From UBA1479 sp963976055 (lineage in GTDB: Bacteria; Pseudomonadota; Alphaproteobacteria; Rhodospirillales; Casp-alpha2): a stretch of DNA of 64,000 nt. The translations under genes and the position numbers were made by a program. Below the pieces are notes generated by a model. That model worked only from the letters and a program-made list of their open reading frames with translations. It did no database searches and was not told where the DNA came from. Shown here in pieces: positions 1-8,950 of the stretch; position 1 is the stretch's first letter; each line of letters starts with the position of its first letter. The stretch spans positions 124,001 to 188,000 of the forward strand of contig CAXBJB010000003.1 in the NCBI GenBank assembly GCA_963976055.1. Reading direction: 5' to 3'.

Positions 1-1
1 G

Positions 2-124
2 GCCTTGAAGGCTTTTCAGCGCCACTTCCGCCCGGACCGGGTGACGGGGCGCATCGACGCCGGGACGGCGCGGCGCATTCTGGGGTTGGTCGAGGCGATC
101 CGCCGCGACGACGCTGTTTCCTAA
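2..124 (+). CDS. N-acetylmuramoyl-L-alanine amidase, C-terminal end (partial)
   Basis: The reading frame entering from the left edge encodes about 40 residues and stops at TAA 122-124. It begins ALKAFQRHFRP and continues with a short helix-rich tail. In AmpD/AmiD-type amidases the catalytic domain is followed by a small peptidoglycan-binding helical domain with a motif of the type 'AFQRHFRP', and this tail matches that pattern. The enzyme would cleave the amide between MurNAc and L-alanine in murein or recycled muropeptides. Only the end is present, so catalytic zinc ligands cannot be checked. The assignment rests on one short motif. Confidence 0.6.
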   Translation, partial: ALKAFQRHFRPDRVTGRIDAGTARRILGLVEAIRRDDAVS

Positions 125-143
125 ATGATGGTAAGAAAACCAC

Positions 144-247
144 TGAGGCGGTGAGGCAGTGAGAAGAAGGGGGCAATTCGGGTAAGTTCGTCACCCCCGC
201 GAACGTGGGGGCCAGTCTTCCTCATTCCTTATCTTCTCACCGCCTCA
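144..247. repeat. Nested palindromic intergenic repeat
   Basis: The arms TGAGGCGGTGAG (144-155) and CTCACCGCCTCA (236-247) form a perfect 12-bp inverted repeat. Just inside, 159-170 pairs imperfectly with 228-241 (GTGAGAAGAAGG against CCTTATCTTCTCAC). At the centre, 190-215 is itself a palindrome of the type GTCACCCCCGCG/CGTGGGGGCC, resembling abundant alphaproteobacterial intergenic palindromes. The whole could fold into one long hairpin of about 104 nt. It lies between the amidase gene and rnpB and may also stop amidase transcription. Confidence 0.6.
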
Positions 248-258
248 TTGTCTCTGTG

Positions 259-286
259 GTGAAATTCCTTTTGCATGGACTATATT
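259..286 (+). promoter_or_regulatory. Possible sigma-70 promoter of rnpB
   Basis: TATATT at 281-286 lies 7 nt before the inferred 5' end of RNase P RNA and is a good -10 candidate. The best -35 match is a weak GTGAAA at 259-264, with a spacer of 16 nt. It is proposed mainly because of its position. Confidence 0.35.
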
Positions 287-293
287 GCCGTCA

Positions 294-702
<409 letters not shown>

Positions 703-1211
703 TAAATTTCCCAACCGCCCGGATTCCCCGGTCCGCCCCAAAAATGCCCTCGTGCCCGCAAAATTAGGCCCGCTTCGGAGGCTTTAATCGTCCCATATCG
801 GAACTTTTTTTGACCTGGTCCTGGGCGTGGGTGGCCCGTGGCGGCTACGCGCGCCGGGCTGGGGAGCGGGGAAATCATGGTTTCTTTTTCGTTAACGGCC
901 GGCCCGAAGCCCGCCGAGGCCCATGGAATCCCAGGCCAATTCCATTGACGCCCATCATATCCCATGATATCCCAAACATGCCCAAAGTGCGTGAATGGCG
1001 CAGTGTTTCCGGATGCCGGGCCGCACCTTGTCCTTACGGGCGGGGCGGTTATCGGGGCCAGGGGCGGTGCCACAGAGGAATTCCGGGAGGGAATCGCGGA
1101 GTTCTTTCCGGTCCGGGGGACCGGGCGCGGCGGGTGCGGGGACGACGTCCTGAGTCGGGCGCGATCATCCCCGCCGAGCGGGAATCGGGCGGAAGCCCTA
1201 AGGGGGTAGCG
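703..1211 (+). other. Long upstream region of the dcw operon (no gene)
   Basis: About 509 bases between rnpB and mraZ. Frames crossing it have no recognisable protein features. The supported content is the array of MraZ-type half-sites at 910-984 and a possible promoter overlapping it. Between the array and the mraZ start there are about 227 nt of GC-rich untranslated leader. A ribosome-binding site AAGGGGGT (1200-1206 region) lies just before the GTG start of mraZ. Confidence 0.6.
910..984 (-). promoter_or_regulatory. MraZ-box array with overlapping dcw promoter
   Basis: CCCA occurs at 951, 961, 971 and 981, exactly 10 bp apart. Read on the minus strand these are TGGG repeats with 6-nt gaps, which is the known MraZ operator (TGGGN separated by 5 bp). 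Further in-phase copies lie upstream: CCCA at 920 and 930, CCCG at 910, and a degenerate TCCA at 941. A -35-like TTGACG (945-950) lies inside the array with a weak -10 around 966-973, so MraZ bound here would occlude the promoter. The array is directly visible. The promoter assignment is inference. Confidence 0.8.
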
Positions 1212-1712
1212 GTGGCGCTGCTGGTCGGACGGCACGTCAACAGGATCGACAGGAAGGGACGGGTCAGCGTACCCAAGCCCTTCCGCGCGGCTCTGTCGCG
1301 GGGCCAGGCCGACGCCGACGCCTTTTCCGGCCTTTATGCCTTTCCGTCCTTCAAGTATCCGGCGCTGGAGGCCTGCGACGAGGCCTTCATGATGCGGCTC
1401 GCCGAAGGGCTGGAAAATCTCGACGTGTTTTCCGACGACCAGGACGACCTGGCCGCCGTGATCCTGGAAAATGCCCGCGAGCTGCCGATGGACCCGGAAG
1501 GCCGCATCGTCCTGACCGACGACCTGCGCGATTACGCCAACATCAAGGGCGAGGTCCTGTTCGTCGGCCGCGGCACCCGCATGATGATGTGGGAGCCCGC
1601 CGCCTACGAAGCCCAGCGCGGCGGCGCCTTCGAGCGCGCCAAATCGCGCGGCATGACATTGAAATTACCGAAACGGCCAGGCGCATCGGCCGGGGAGGAC
1701 GGCGATGGCTGA
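1212..1712 (+). CDS. mraZ: Transcriptional regulator MraZ
   Basis: A 166-residue DNA-binding protein with two AbrB-like MraZ domains that usually oligomerises into a ring and represses its own dcw operon. The first domain shows NRIDRKGRVSVPKPFR near residues 9-24. The second shows DPEGRIVLTDDLRDYA near residues 97-112. The GTG at 1212 was chosen because AAGGGGG lies 5-6 nt upstream and because translation from there starts with a typical MraZ N-terminus (LLVGRHVNRID). The frame stays open upstream but is not MraZ-like there. The gene is first in the dcw operon and overlaps rsmH by 8 nt. Its probable operator is the phased array at 910-984. Confidence 0.95.
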   Translation: MALLVGRHVNRIDRKGRVSVPKPFRAALSRGQADADAFSGLYAFPSFKYPALEACDEAFMMRLAEGLENLDVFSDDQDDLAAVILENARELPMDPEGRIVLTDDLRDYANIKGEVLFVGRGTRMMMWEPAAYEAQRGGAFERAKSRGMTLKLPKRPGASAGEDGDG

Positions 1713-2679
1713 TAAATCCCGTCACTCCCCGGTCATGCTTGCCGAAGTCCTGAGCGCCCTGGAACCCCGGGACGGCGGTGTCTATGTGGATGCCACCTTC
1801 GGGGCCGGCGGCTATTCCCGCGGCTTGCTGGAAGCCGCCGACTGCACGGTCTGGGGCATCGACCGCGACCCCTTGGCGCAAAGCATCGGCGCCGAACTGG
1901 GCCAGGAATTTCCGGGCCGCCTGACAGTGCTGGCCGGGCGCTTCGGCGACATGCGCGAACTGCTGTCCTCCGTCGGGGTGGAGCGGGTCGACGGCGTGGC
2001 GCTGGACCTCGGCGTGTCCTCCATGCAGTTGGACGACCCGGCACGCGGGTTCTCATTCCGCGCCGACGGGCCGCTCGACATGCGCATGGATTCAGACAGC
2101 CGGTTGGGCCACGACATGGCGACCGCCGCCGACGTGGTCAATTCCCTGGCCGAACAGGAACTGGCCGACCTTATCTATAAGTACGGCGAGGAACGGGCGT
2201 CGCGCCGGGTCGCGCGGGCCATCGTCGAACTGCGCGAAAAGGCGCCAATTACCCGCACCGAGGAACTGGCCGAGCTGATCCGCGGCGTCGTCAAGAAATC
2301 CAAGGACGGCATCGATCCCGCGACCCGCACGTTCCAGGCGCTGCGCATCTTCGTCAACGACGAACTGGGCGAACTGGCTCGCGGCCTCGCCGGGGCCGAG
2401 GCGCTGTTGGCGCCGGGCGGCCGGTTGGCCGTCGTGTCCTTCCATTCCCTGGAAGACCGGGTGGTGAAGGAATTCCTGCGCGAACGCTCCGGCGGCGGCC
2501 CGCGCCCGTCGCGCCACCTGCCGGACCTGCCCGTCAGCACCCACAAGCCGACCTTCACTCTGATCACGCGCGGCACGGTCAAGCCGGGCGCGGCCGAGAC
2601 CCGGTCCAACCCGCGCGCCCGTTCGGCCCGCCTGCGCTGGGCGCTGCGCACCGACGCTCCCGCCCGGGCGGCGGCATGA
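1705..2679 (+). CDS. rsmH: 16S rRNA (cytosine-1402-N4)-methyltransferase RsmH
   Basis: A 324-residue SAM-dependent methyltransferase that modifies C1402 in the decoding centre of 16S rRNA. The N-terminus has the family motif HSPVMLAEVL, followed by the SAM-binding loop DATFGAGGYSRGLL (about residues 29-42), and ALDLGVSSMQLDDPARGFSF further on. The C-terminal half carries VSFHSLEDRVVKEFL, which is diagnostic. The length is normal. It overlaps mraZ by 8 nt and lies 13 nt before ftsL, as in most dcw clusters. Confidence 0.97.
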   Translation: MADKSRHSPVMLAEVLSALEPRDGGVYVDATFGAGGYSRGLLEAADCTVWGIDRDPLAQSIGAELGQEFPGRLTVLAGRFGDMRELLSSVGVERVDGVALDLGVSSMQLDDPARGFSFRADGPLDMRMDSDSRLGHDMATAADVVNSLAEQELADLIYKYGEERASRRVARAIVELREKAPITRTEELAELIRGVVKKSKDGIDPATRTFQALRIFVNDELGELARGLAGAEALLAPGGRLAVVSFHSLEDRVVKEFLRERSGGGPRPSRHLPDLPVSTHKPTFTLITRGTVKPGAAETRSNPRARSARLRWALRTDAPARAAA

Positions 2680-2692
2680 GGAGGGATCGCAC

Positions 2693-3127
2693 ATGAGCAA
2701 ACGCACGACCTTCCTAGCCCTTGTCCTTGCCGCCGTCATGTCGCTCGGCCTGTTCATGGTCAGCTACCAGGTCCAGGACCTGGAGGATCAGCTTGATGCC
2801 CTCAACCGTGGCATCGCGCGGGACAACCGCGCCGTCCACGTGCTGCAGGCGGAATGGGCGCATCTCAACGACCCGCAGCGCCTGCGCCTGCTGGCGGAAC
2901 GCTATCTTGGGCTGGAGCCCATCGCGACCAAACAACTCGGCGCGGTCGAGGACATTCCCTGGCGGCCCACCGTCGAGGTTGCCGACCGCACGGTTGAGCC
3001 GGCGACCGAGGCTGCGCCCGCGCCCGCAATCTCCTCCTCCCGTGACAGGGCGGTCGAGGACGCCCTGCCGGCGATCCGCCGGGCCCTCGGCCTTGCCCCC
3101 CTGCCGGTCAAGGAGGTCGGGCGATGA
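2693..3127 (+). CDS. ftsL: Cell division protein FtsL
   Basis: A 144-residue bitopic membrane protein of the divisome (FtsQBL complex). It has one N-terminal membrane segment (about residues 6-25) followed by a coiled coil (YQVQDLEDQLDALNRGIARD). The motif HLNDPQRLRLLAERYLGLEP is typical of alphaproteobacterial FtsL. The C-terminal part is rich in A and P. GAGGGA lies upstream of the ATG. Its stop overlaps the ftsI start (ATGA at 3124). The assignment relies on position as well as sequence, because FtsL diverges fast. Confidence 0.9.
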   Translation: MSKRTTFLALVLAAVMSLGLFMVSYQVQDLEDQLDALNRGIARDNRAVHVLQAEWAHLNDPQRLRLLAERYLGLEPIATKQLGAVEDIPWRPTVEVADRTVEPATEAAPAPAISSSRDRAVEDALPAIRRALGLAPLPVKEVGR

Positions 3128-4920
3128 TCGCGTCCCTCATGCAAGGCGATTTGTTCGATTTCGCACGCTACCGGGGCAGCCCCACGGGGCGCACGGCCGA
3201 AGCCCTGGAAACCGGGCGCTCACGTCTTGTCGTCACCGGACTGGTCATCACCATGGCCTTCATCGCGCTGGGTTGGCGGGTGGTCGACCTGACCCTGTTC
3301 GCCGACCGGGCGGAGCCGCGTCTGGCGCGCAGCGTCAATCCCCTGGCCCCCGTTCAGGAACGGGCCGACATCGTCGACCGCAACGGCATCGTCGTCGCGA
3401 CTTCGCTGCCGGCGGTGTCGCTGTATGTCGATCCCAAGCACGTGATGGACGTGCAGGAAACGGCCGACAAGCTGATCCGCGTGCTGCCGGATCTGGACCG
3501 CGAGAAGCTGGAAAAGCGCCTCGCCTCGCGCGGGCGGTTCGTCTATCTGAAGCGCAACCTGACGCCGGAACAGCATTACGCCGTTAACCGCCTGGGCCTG
3601 CCGGGCATCCAGTTCGAACGCGGCGAACGCCGGGTTTATCCCCAGGGCCGTCTGCTGGCTCATGTGCTGGGCGTCACTGACATCGACGGCCGCGGCACGG
3701 CCGGGATCGAGCGCCATTTCGAAAGCAAGCTGACGGGCGGGGGTGCCCCCCTGCAACTGTCCATCGACCTGCGCATCCAGGCCATCGCCCATGAAGTGCT
3801 GACCGGCGCGGTACAGGAATTTTCCGCCCTTGGCGGCACCGCCATCGTGATGGACGCCAATACGTCCGAACTGGTGGCCTTGGTGTCGCTGCCCGATTTC
3901 GACCCCAATCGCCCGGTGGAAATGCTGGGCGAGGCCGGTTTCAACCGCGCCACCAAGGGCGTCTATGAAATGGGTTCGACCTTCAAGCTGTTGACCGCCG
4001 CCATGGCGCTGGATTCCGGCGTGGTCGCCATTTCCGGTGGCTATGACGCATCCAAGCCGATGCGCGTCGCGCGCTTCTCGATCACCGATTACCACGCCAA
4101 GAACCGCTGGCTCAGCGTGCCGGAAATTCTCATTTATTCATCGAATATCGGGGCAGCCAAAATGGCCCTCGATGTGGGCAGCAAAGCCCAACAGACCTAC
4201 CTCGGGCGGCTCGGCCTCCTGCGTCCGTCCCCCGTTGAGTTGCCTGAGGTAGGTCATCCTCTTGTCCCGTCGCCCTGGCGCGAAATCAGCACCGTGACGG
4301 TTTCCTACGGTCATGGTCTTTCGGTTTCGCCGGTTCAGCTTGCCAATGCCATCGCGACCACCGTCAACGGCGGCATCCGCCGGCCGACCACGTTGCTCAA
4401 GCAGCAAGCGCCCGAAGGCATTCCGGGGGCGCGCGTGTTCTCGCCCGATACCTCAGCCAAGATGCGCGGCCTGATGCGCCTGGTCGTCAGCCGCGGCACC
4501 GGCAAGAACGCGGAGAAGGAAGCCGACGGATACCTGATCGGCGGCAAGACCGGCACGGCGGAAAAGATCAAGGCCGGTGGCGGTTATTCCGACAAGGCCA
4601 ACATCGCGTCCTTCGTCGGCGCGTTCCCGATCCACGCGCCGCGCTATGTGGTCTGCGTTGTCGTGGATGAACCTAAGGGCACCAAGGAATCCTTCGGCTA
4701 TGCCACGGGCGGCTGGGTCGCCGCACCCGCGGTCGGCCGCATCGTGCAGCGCACGGCCGGGATCATGGGCATTTCGCCGGAATACGGCATGCCGCATCTG
4801 GCCGCGACCCGGGAATTGCCGGCCGATGCGAATGAAATCACGGCTGCCCTGAAACCGGCGGCCCTTCGCGACGTTGAAAACGTTTCCCGTCAACCGGAGC
4901 AGGTGCGTGCGGCTGAGTGA
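3124..4920 (+). CDS. ftsI: Peptidoglycan transpeptidase FtsI (PBP3)
   Basis: A 598-residue class B penicillin-binding protein that cross-links septal murein with FtsW. One N-terminal membrane segment (about residues 38-58) precedes the dimerisation domain, which opens with ERADIVDRNGIVVATSLP. The transpeptidase domain has the active-site serine in GSTFK (S285, K288), the SSN motif in IYSSNIGAA (about residue 339) and KTGT at 475-478. The length is normal. It overlaps ftsL by 4 nt and murE by 14 nt. Confidence 0.97.
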   Translation: MIASLMQGDLFDFARYRGSPTGRTAEALETGRSRLVVTGLVITMAFIALGWRVVDLTLFADRAEPRLARSVNPLAPVQERADIVDRNGIVVATSLPAVSLYVDPKHVMDVQETADKLIRVLPDLDREKLEKRLASRGRFVYLKRNLTPEQHYAVNRLGLPGIQFERGERRVYPQGRLLAHVLGVTDIDGRGTAGIERHFESKLTGGGAPLQLSIDLRIQAIAHEVLTGAVQEFSALGGTAIVMDANTSELVALVSLPDFDPNRPVEMLGEAGFNRATKGVYEMGSTFKLLTAAMALDSGVVAISGGYDASKPMRVARFSITDYHAKNRWLSVPEILIYSSNIGAAKMALDVGSKAQQTYLGRLGLLRPSPVELPEVGHPLVPSPWREISTVTVSYGHGLSVSPVQLANAIATTVNGGIRRPTTLLKQQAPEGIPGARVFSPDTSAKMRGLMRLVVSRGTGKNAEKEADGYLIGGKTGTAEKIKAGGGYSDKANIASFVGAFPIHAPRYVVCVVVDEPKGTKESFGYATGGWVAAPAVGRIVQRTAGIMGISPEYGMPHLAATRELPADANEITAALKPAALRDVENVSRQPEQVRAAE

Positions 4921-6370
4921 CATGTGGGTGAACGATATGAACAGCGGCCAGACGGCCGGGGCGGGGTCCCCGGAGATCACGGGCGTGACCTGTGATTCGC
5001 GCCGCGTCGCGCCCGGTTTCCTGTTCGCCGCCATTCCCGGCACGGCCAACGACGGCCGCGACTACATCCCCGATGCCCTGGCGCGGGGGGCGGCGGCGAT
5101 CCTGGCGCCGCCGGGCACCCGATTGCCCGACGGATACGAAACCACGCCGCTTCTCGATACGGACAACCCCCGCCGCCGCTATGCCCTGCTGGCGGCGCGG
5201 TTCTATCCGCATCAGCCGGAAACCGTCGCCGCCGTCACTGGCACCAACGGTAAGACCTCGGTCGCCAGCTTCCTGCGTCAGATCTGGAAACAGGCAGGCC
5301 TTAAGGCCGCCAGCGCCGGGACCCTGGGCATTCAATCGGACGTGTTCTCGCGCAGCGAAGGGCTGACCACGCCCGACCCGGCCGACCTGCACGCGGACCT
5401 GTCGCATCTGGCGGATCTCGGTGTCGATCATCTGGCGCTCGAAGCGTCCAGCCACGGTCTCGACCAGTGCCGGCTCGACGGCGTGCGTATCGCCGCCGGC
5501 GCCTTTACCAATCTGACCCGGGATCACCTGGATTATCACGGCAGCACCGATGCTTATTTCAAGGCCAAGCGCCGCCTGTTCGATACCTTGATCGTGGACG
5601 GCGGGGCCGCCGTCATCAACGCCGACGACGCCCACGGTGCCGACGTGATCGCCGCCGCCCAGGCCCGCCACCTGCGGGTCCGCACCTACGGCGCCCGGGG
5701 CGTAGACTTCAAGCTTTTGTCATCCCGGCCCGAAGCCCGCGGCCAGCACCTCAGCCTGATGGCCGAGGGCGTTGAGCGCGACCTGTTCCTGCCCCTGGCC
5801 GGGCGCTTCCAGGCCATGAACGCGCTGTGCGCCCTGGGCCTGGCCCGAGTCACGGGGGTGGCGGCGGAGACGGCGCTGGCGGCGCTGGAAGGCCTATCGG
5901 GTGCGCCCGGGCGCATGGAATGGATCGGCGAAAAGCCCGCGGGCGGCGCGGTCTATGTGGATTACGCCCATACCCCGGATGCCCTGGAAAACGTGTTGGC
6001 GGCGCTGCGCCCTCATGCGGCGGGCGCGCTCGCCGTGGTGTTCGGCTGCGGCGGCGACCGAGACAAGGGAAAACGCCCGGAAATGGGCCGCATCGCCAGC
6101 GATCTGGCCGATCGCGTCATCGTCACCGACGACAATCCGCGCAGCGAGGACCCCGATCAAATCCGCGCCGAAATCCTGGCCGCCGCCCCCGGCGCCTCGG
6201 AAATCGCCGACCGGGGCGAGGCGATCACGACCGCCGTCGCCGACCTGTCGGCGGGCGAGATTCTGGTCATCGCCGGCAAGGGCCATGAGCGGGGCCAGGT
6301 CGTGGGATCGCGCATCCTGCCCTTCGACGACCGCGAGGCGGCCCGCGCCGCCCTGGCGGGGGAGGGGTGA
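4907..6370 (+). CDS. murE: UDP-MurNAc-tripeptide synthetase MurE (meso-DAP adding)
   Basis: A 487-residue Mur ligase that adds meso-diaminopimelate to UDP-MurNAc-L-Ala-D-Glu. The ATP loop is VTGTNGKTSVAS. EASSHGLDQ and VDYAHTPDALENVL are typical of MurE. DDNPRSEDP contains the DNPR motif associated with meso-DAP specificity. The GTG at 4907 gives VRLSDM, a typical MurE N-terminus, and GGAG at 4895-4898 is a suitable ribosome-binding site. An alternative ATG at 4922 directly after the ftsI stop is possible. The gene lies 4 nt before murF. Confidence 0.94.
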   Translation: MRLSDMWVNDMNSGQTAGAGSPEITGVTCDSRRVAPGFLFAAIPGTANDGRDYIPDALARGAAAILAPPGTRLPDGYETTPLLDTDNPRRRYALLAARFYPHQPETVAAVTGTNGKTSVASFLRQIWKQAGLKAASAGTLGIQSDVFSRSEGLTTPDPADLHADLSHLADLGVDHLALEASSHGLDQCRLDGVRIAAGAFTNLTRDHLDYHGSTDAYFKAKRRLFDTLIVDGGAAVINADDAHGADVIAAAQARHLRVRTYGARGVDFKLLSSRPEARGQHLSLMAEGVERDLFLPLAGRFQAMNALCALGLARVTGVAAETALAALEGLSGAPGRMEWIGEKPAGGAVYVDYAHTPDALENVLAALRPHAAGALAVVFGCGGDRDKGKRPEMGRIASDLADRVIVTDDNPRSEDPDQIRAEILAAAPGASEIADRGEAITTAVADLSAGEILVIAGKGHERGQVVGSRILPFDDREAARAALAGEG

Positions 6371-6374
6371 GGCC

Positions 6375-7844
6375 ATGGGTATGACGAAAGCGCCTTACGT
6401 GCTGTGGAACGCCGGTGCCGCCGCCGCTGCGACGGAAGGCGATGCCATTGGCGAATGGCAGGCCACGGGCGTGTCCATCGATACCCGCAGCCTCATGCCC
6501 GGCGACCTGTTCATCGCCATCAAAGGCGTCGCCACCGACGGCCATGATCATGCTCGGGCGGCCCTGGAAAAGGGGGCCGCCGGCGTCGTCGTGCGGCGCG
6601 GGTTCACGGGTATTCCCGCCGACGCCCCCGGCGTGCGGGTCGATGACACCATGCAGGCCCTGGAAGGCCTGGGCCGCGCCGCCCGCGACCGATCGCGGGC
6701 CAAGATCTGCGCCGTTACCGGCAGCGTCGGCAAGACCGGCAGCAAGGACGCCCTGGCCATGATCCTGGCGCGCAAGGGAGAGGTCCATGCGTCGAAGGGC
6801 AACCTGAACAACCATTGGGGGCTGCCCCTCAGCCTGGCCCGCCTGCCGATCGAGGCGACCTCCGCCGTGTTCGAAATGGGCATGAACCATCCGGGCGAAA
6901 TTCGCCCACTGTCGCAGATGGCCCGCCCCCATGTCGCGCTGATTACCACGGTCGAACTGGTCCACAGCGAATACTTCCGGTCGGTGGAGGAAATCGCCGA
7001 CGCCAAGGCGGAAATTTTTGACGGCTTGGTCGCCGGCGGTACGGCCGTGCTCAACCGCGACAATCCCATGTTCGACCGCCTGTCCGCCGCCGCCCGCAAC
7101 GCCGGCGCGGGGCAGGTCATATCCTTCGGCCTGCACGAAGCGGCCGACGTGCGGGCCACGGAAACCCGCCCCGACGCGTTGGGCACGGGTGTGCTGGCGG
7201 ATGTCGCCGGGACGGCGTTGCGCTACCGCGTCGGCGTGCCGGGCCGCCACTGGGTTCTCAACACACTGGGCGTCCTCGCCGCGGCCAAGGCCATGGGGGC
7301 GGACCCGGTCGTGGCCGCCGCCATGCTGGCGCGACTGGCGCCGCCCAAGGGCCGGGGCAACCGCCTGGCCATTCTGTTTGCAGGAGGGGAATTAACCCTG
7401 ATCGACGAAAGCTACAATGCCAGCCCTGTCGCCGTGACCGCGGCCATCGAGGTCCTGGGCATGAGCGAGCCGGCCAAGGGCGGGCGGCGCATCGCCGTGC
7501 TGGGCGACATGCTGGAACTGGGCGACACATCCGACGACATGCACCGCGCGCTGGCGGCCCCCTTGGCCCAGCGCCATATCGACGCCGTGTTCACCGCCGG
7601 CCCCGGGATGGGCAATCTGTTCGACGAACTGCCCCGCGAGATGCGCGGCGGCCATGCGGAGACGTCCGACAAGTTGGCGCCCCTGGTCGCCTCCGCCGTG
7701 CGGCCCGGCGACGTCATTCTGGTCAAGGGATCGTTCGGATCGCGCATGGGGGCCGTGGTCGACGCCCTGACGGCATTGGCCGACGCCCAGGCAGATCATC
7801 ATCACGAGCACCGCGGGCGCGGCCGCGCCGTTAACGGGGAATAG
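6375..7844 (+). CDS. murF: UDP-MurNAc-pentapeptide synthetase MurF
   Basis: A 489-residue ligase that adds D-Ala-D-Ala to the UDP-MurNAc-tripeptide. Domain 1 has VSIDTRSLMPGDLFIAIKG. The ATP loop is VTGSVGKTGSKDAL, a glycine/serine-rich variant of the usual GSxGKTxTK loop. FEMGMNHPGEI and LIDESYNASP are MurF signatures. GAGGGG upstream of ATG 6375 is a good ribosome-binding site. ATG 6381 is an alternative. The His-rich tail after the last domain is unremarkable. Confidence 0.95.
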   Translation: MGMTKAPYVLWNAGAAAAATEGDAIGEWQATGVSIDTRSLMPGDLFIAIKGVATDGHDHARAALEKGAAGVVVRRGFTGIPADAPGVRVDDTMQALEGLGRAARDRSRAKICAVTGSVGKTGSKDALAMILARKGEVHASKGNLNNHWGLPLSLARLPIEATSAVFEMGMNHPGEIRPLSQMARPHVALITTVELVHSEYFRSVEEIADAKAEIFDGLVAGGTAVLNRDNPMFDRLSAAARNAGAGQVISFGLHEAADVRATETRPDALGTGVLADVAGTALRYRVGVPGRHWVLNTLGVLAAAKAMGADPVVAAAMLARLAPPKGRGNRLAILFAGGELTLIDESYNASPVAVTAAIEVLGMSEPAKGGRRIAVLGDMLELGDTSDDMHRALAAPLAQRHIDAVFTAGPGMGNLFDELPREMRGGHAETSDKLAPLVASAVRPGDVILVKGSFGSRMGAVVDALTALADAQADHHHEHRGRGRAVNGE

Positions 7845-7854
7845 GGGACAGACG

Positions 7855-8943
7855 ATGCTGTATGAAATCCTGTTCCCCATGGCCGGTGAGTTCGCGGTTC
7901 TCAACGTGTTCCGCTACCTGACCTTCCGCACGGGCGGCGCCGTGATCACCGCCCTGATCATCAGCTTCATGGTCGGCCCGGTGCTGATCGAGGTGCTGAA
8001 GGCGAAGCAGAAGGGCGGTCAGCCGATCCGCGACGACGGCCCGGAAAGCCACCTGATCACCAAGCAGGGCACGCCGACCATGGGCGGGCTTCTGATCCTG
8101 GTCGCCTCTGTCGTGGCGACCCTGTTGTGGATGGACCTGGAAAGCGGCTTCGTGTGGACAGCGTTGGGCGTGACCATCGGTTACGGCGTGATCGGCTTCT
8201 TCGACGACTACCTCAAGGTGACTAAGCGTAATTCCAAGGGCCTGCCCGGCAAGCTGAAACTGGTCCTGCAGATTTCCATCGCGGGGGTCGCCGCGTTCTG
8301 GGTTTCGGCGCATCTGCCGGATCCCCTGGCGACCACCTTGGCCCTGCCGTTTTTCAAGAACGTACTGATCGATCTGGGCTGGATGTTCATCGTGTTCGCC
8401 TGCTTCGTCATGGTCGGTTCGAGCAATTCCGTGAACCTGACGGACGGCCTGGACGGGCTTGCCATCGTGCCTGTGATGATCGCCGCCGGTGTGTTCGCGC
8501 TGATCGCCTATCTGGTCGGCAACACCGTGTTCGCCAATTACCTGCAACTCCACTACGTGCCCGGGTCCGGCGAATTGGCCGTGTTCATGGGCTCGTTGGT
8601 GGGGGCGGCCCTCGGCTTCCTTTGGTACAACGCGCCGCCGGCCAAGGTCTTCATGGGCGATACGGGGTCCTTGGCGTTGGGCGGGGCGCTTGGCGCCGTC
8701 GCCGTCATCACCAAGCATGAACTGGTGCTGGCCATCGTCGGCGGGCTGTTCGTGCTGGAGACCGTGTCCGTCATCGTGCAGGTGATTTCGTTCAAGCTCA
8801 CCGGCCGCCGCGTGTTCCGCATGGCGCCGCTGCACCATCATTTCGAACAGAAGGGATGGGCCGAAGCCACCATCGTCATCCGTTTCTGGATCATCGCGTC
8901 CATCCTGGCCCTTGCGGGCCTCGCCACCCTGAAGCTGCGGTGA
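7855..8943 (+). CDS. mraY: Phospho-MurNAc-pentapeptide-transferase MraY
   Basis: A 362-residue polytopic membrane enzyme that transfers phospho-MurNAc-pentapeptide to undecaprenyl phosphate to make lipid I. It has about ten hydrophobic segments. Catalytic aspartate motifs are visible: GFFDDYLKVTKRNSKGL (about residue 120) and SVNLTDGLDGLAIVP (about residue 197). MGDTGSLALGG and MAPLHHHFEQKGW are diagnostic. The length matches the family. It starts 10 nt after murF. Confidence 0.98.
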   Translation: MLYEILFPMAGEFAVLNVFRYLTFRTGGAVITALIISFMVGPVLIEVLKAKQKGGQPIRDDGPESHLITKQGTPTMGGLLILVASVVATLLWMDLESGFVWTALGVTIGYGVIGFFDDYLKVTKRNSKGLPGKLKLVLQISIAGVAAFWVSAHLPDPLATTLALPFFKNVLIDLGWMFIVFACFVMVGSSNSVNLTDGLDGLAIVPVMIAAGVFALIAYLVGNTVFANYLQLHYVPGSGELAVFMGSLVGAALGFLWYNAPPAKVFMGDTGSLALGGALGAVAVITKHELVLAIVGGLFVLETVSVIVQVISFKLTGRRVFRMAPLHHHFEQKGWAEATIVIRFWIIASILALAGLATLKLR

Positions 8944-8950
8944 GGGGGCG

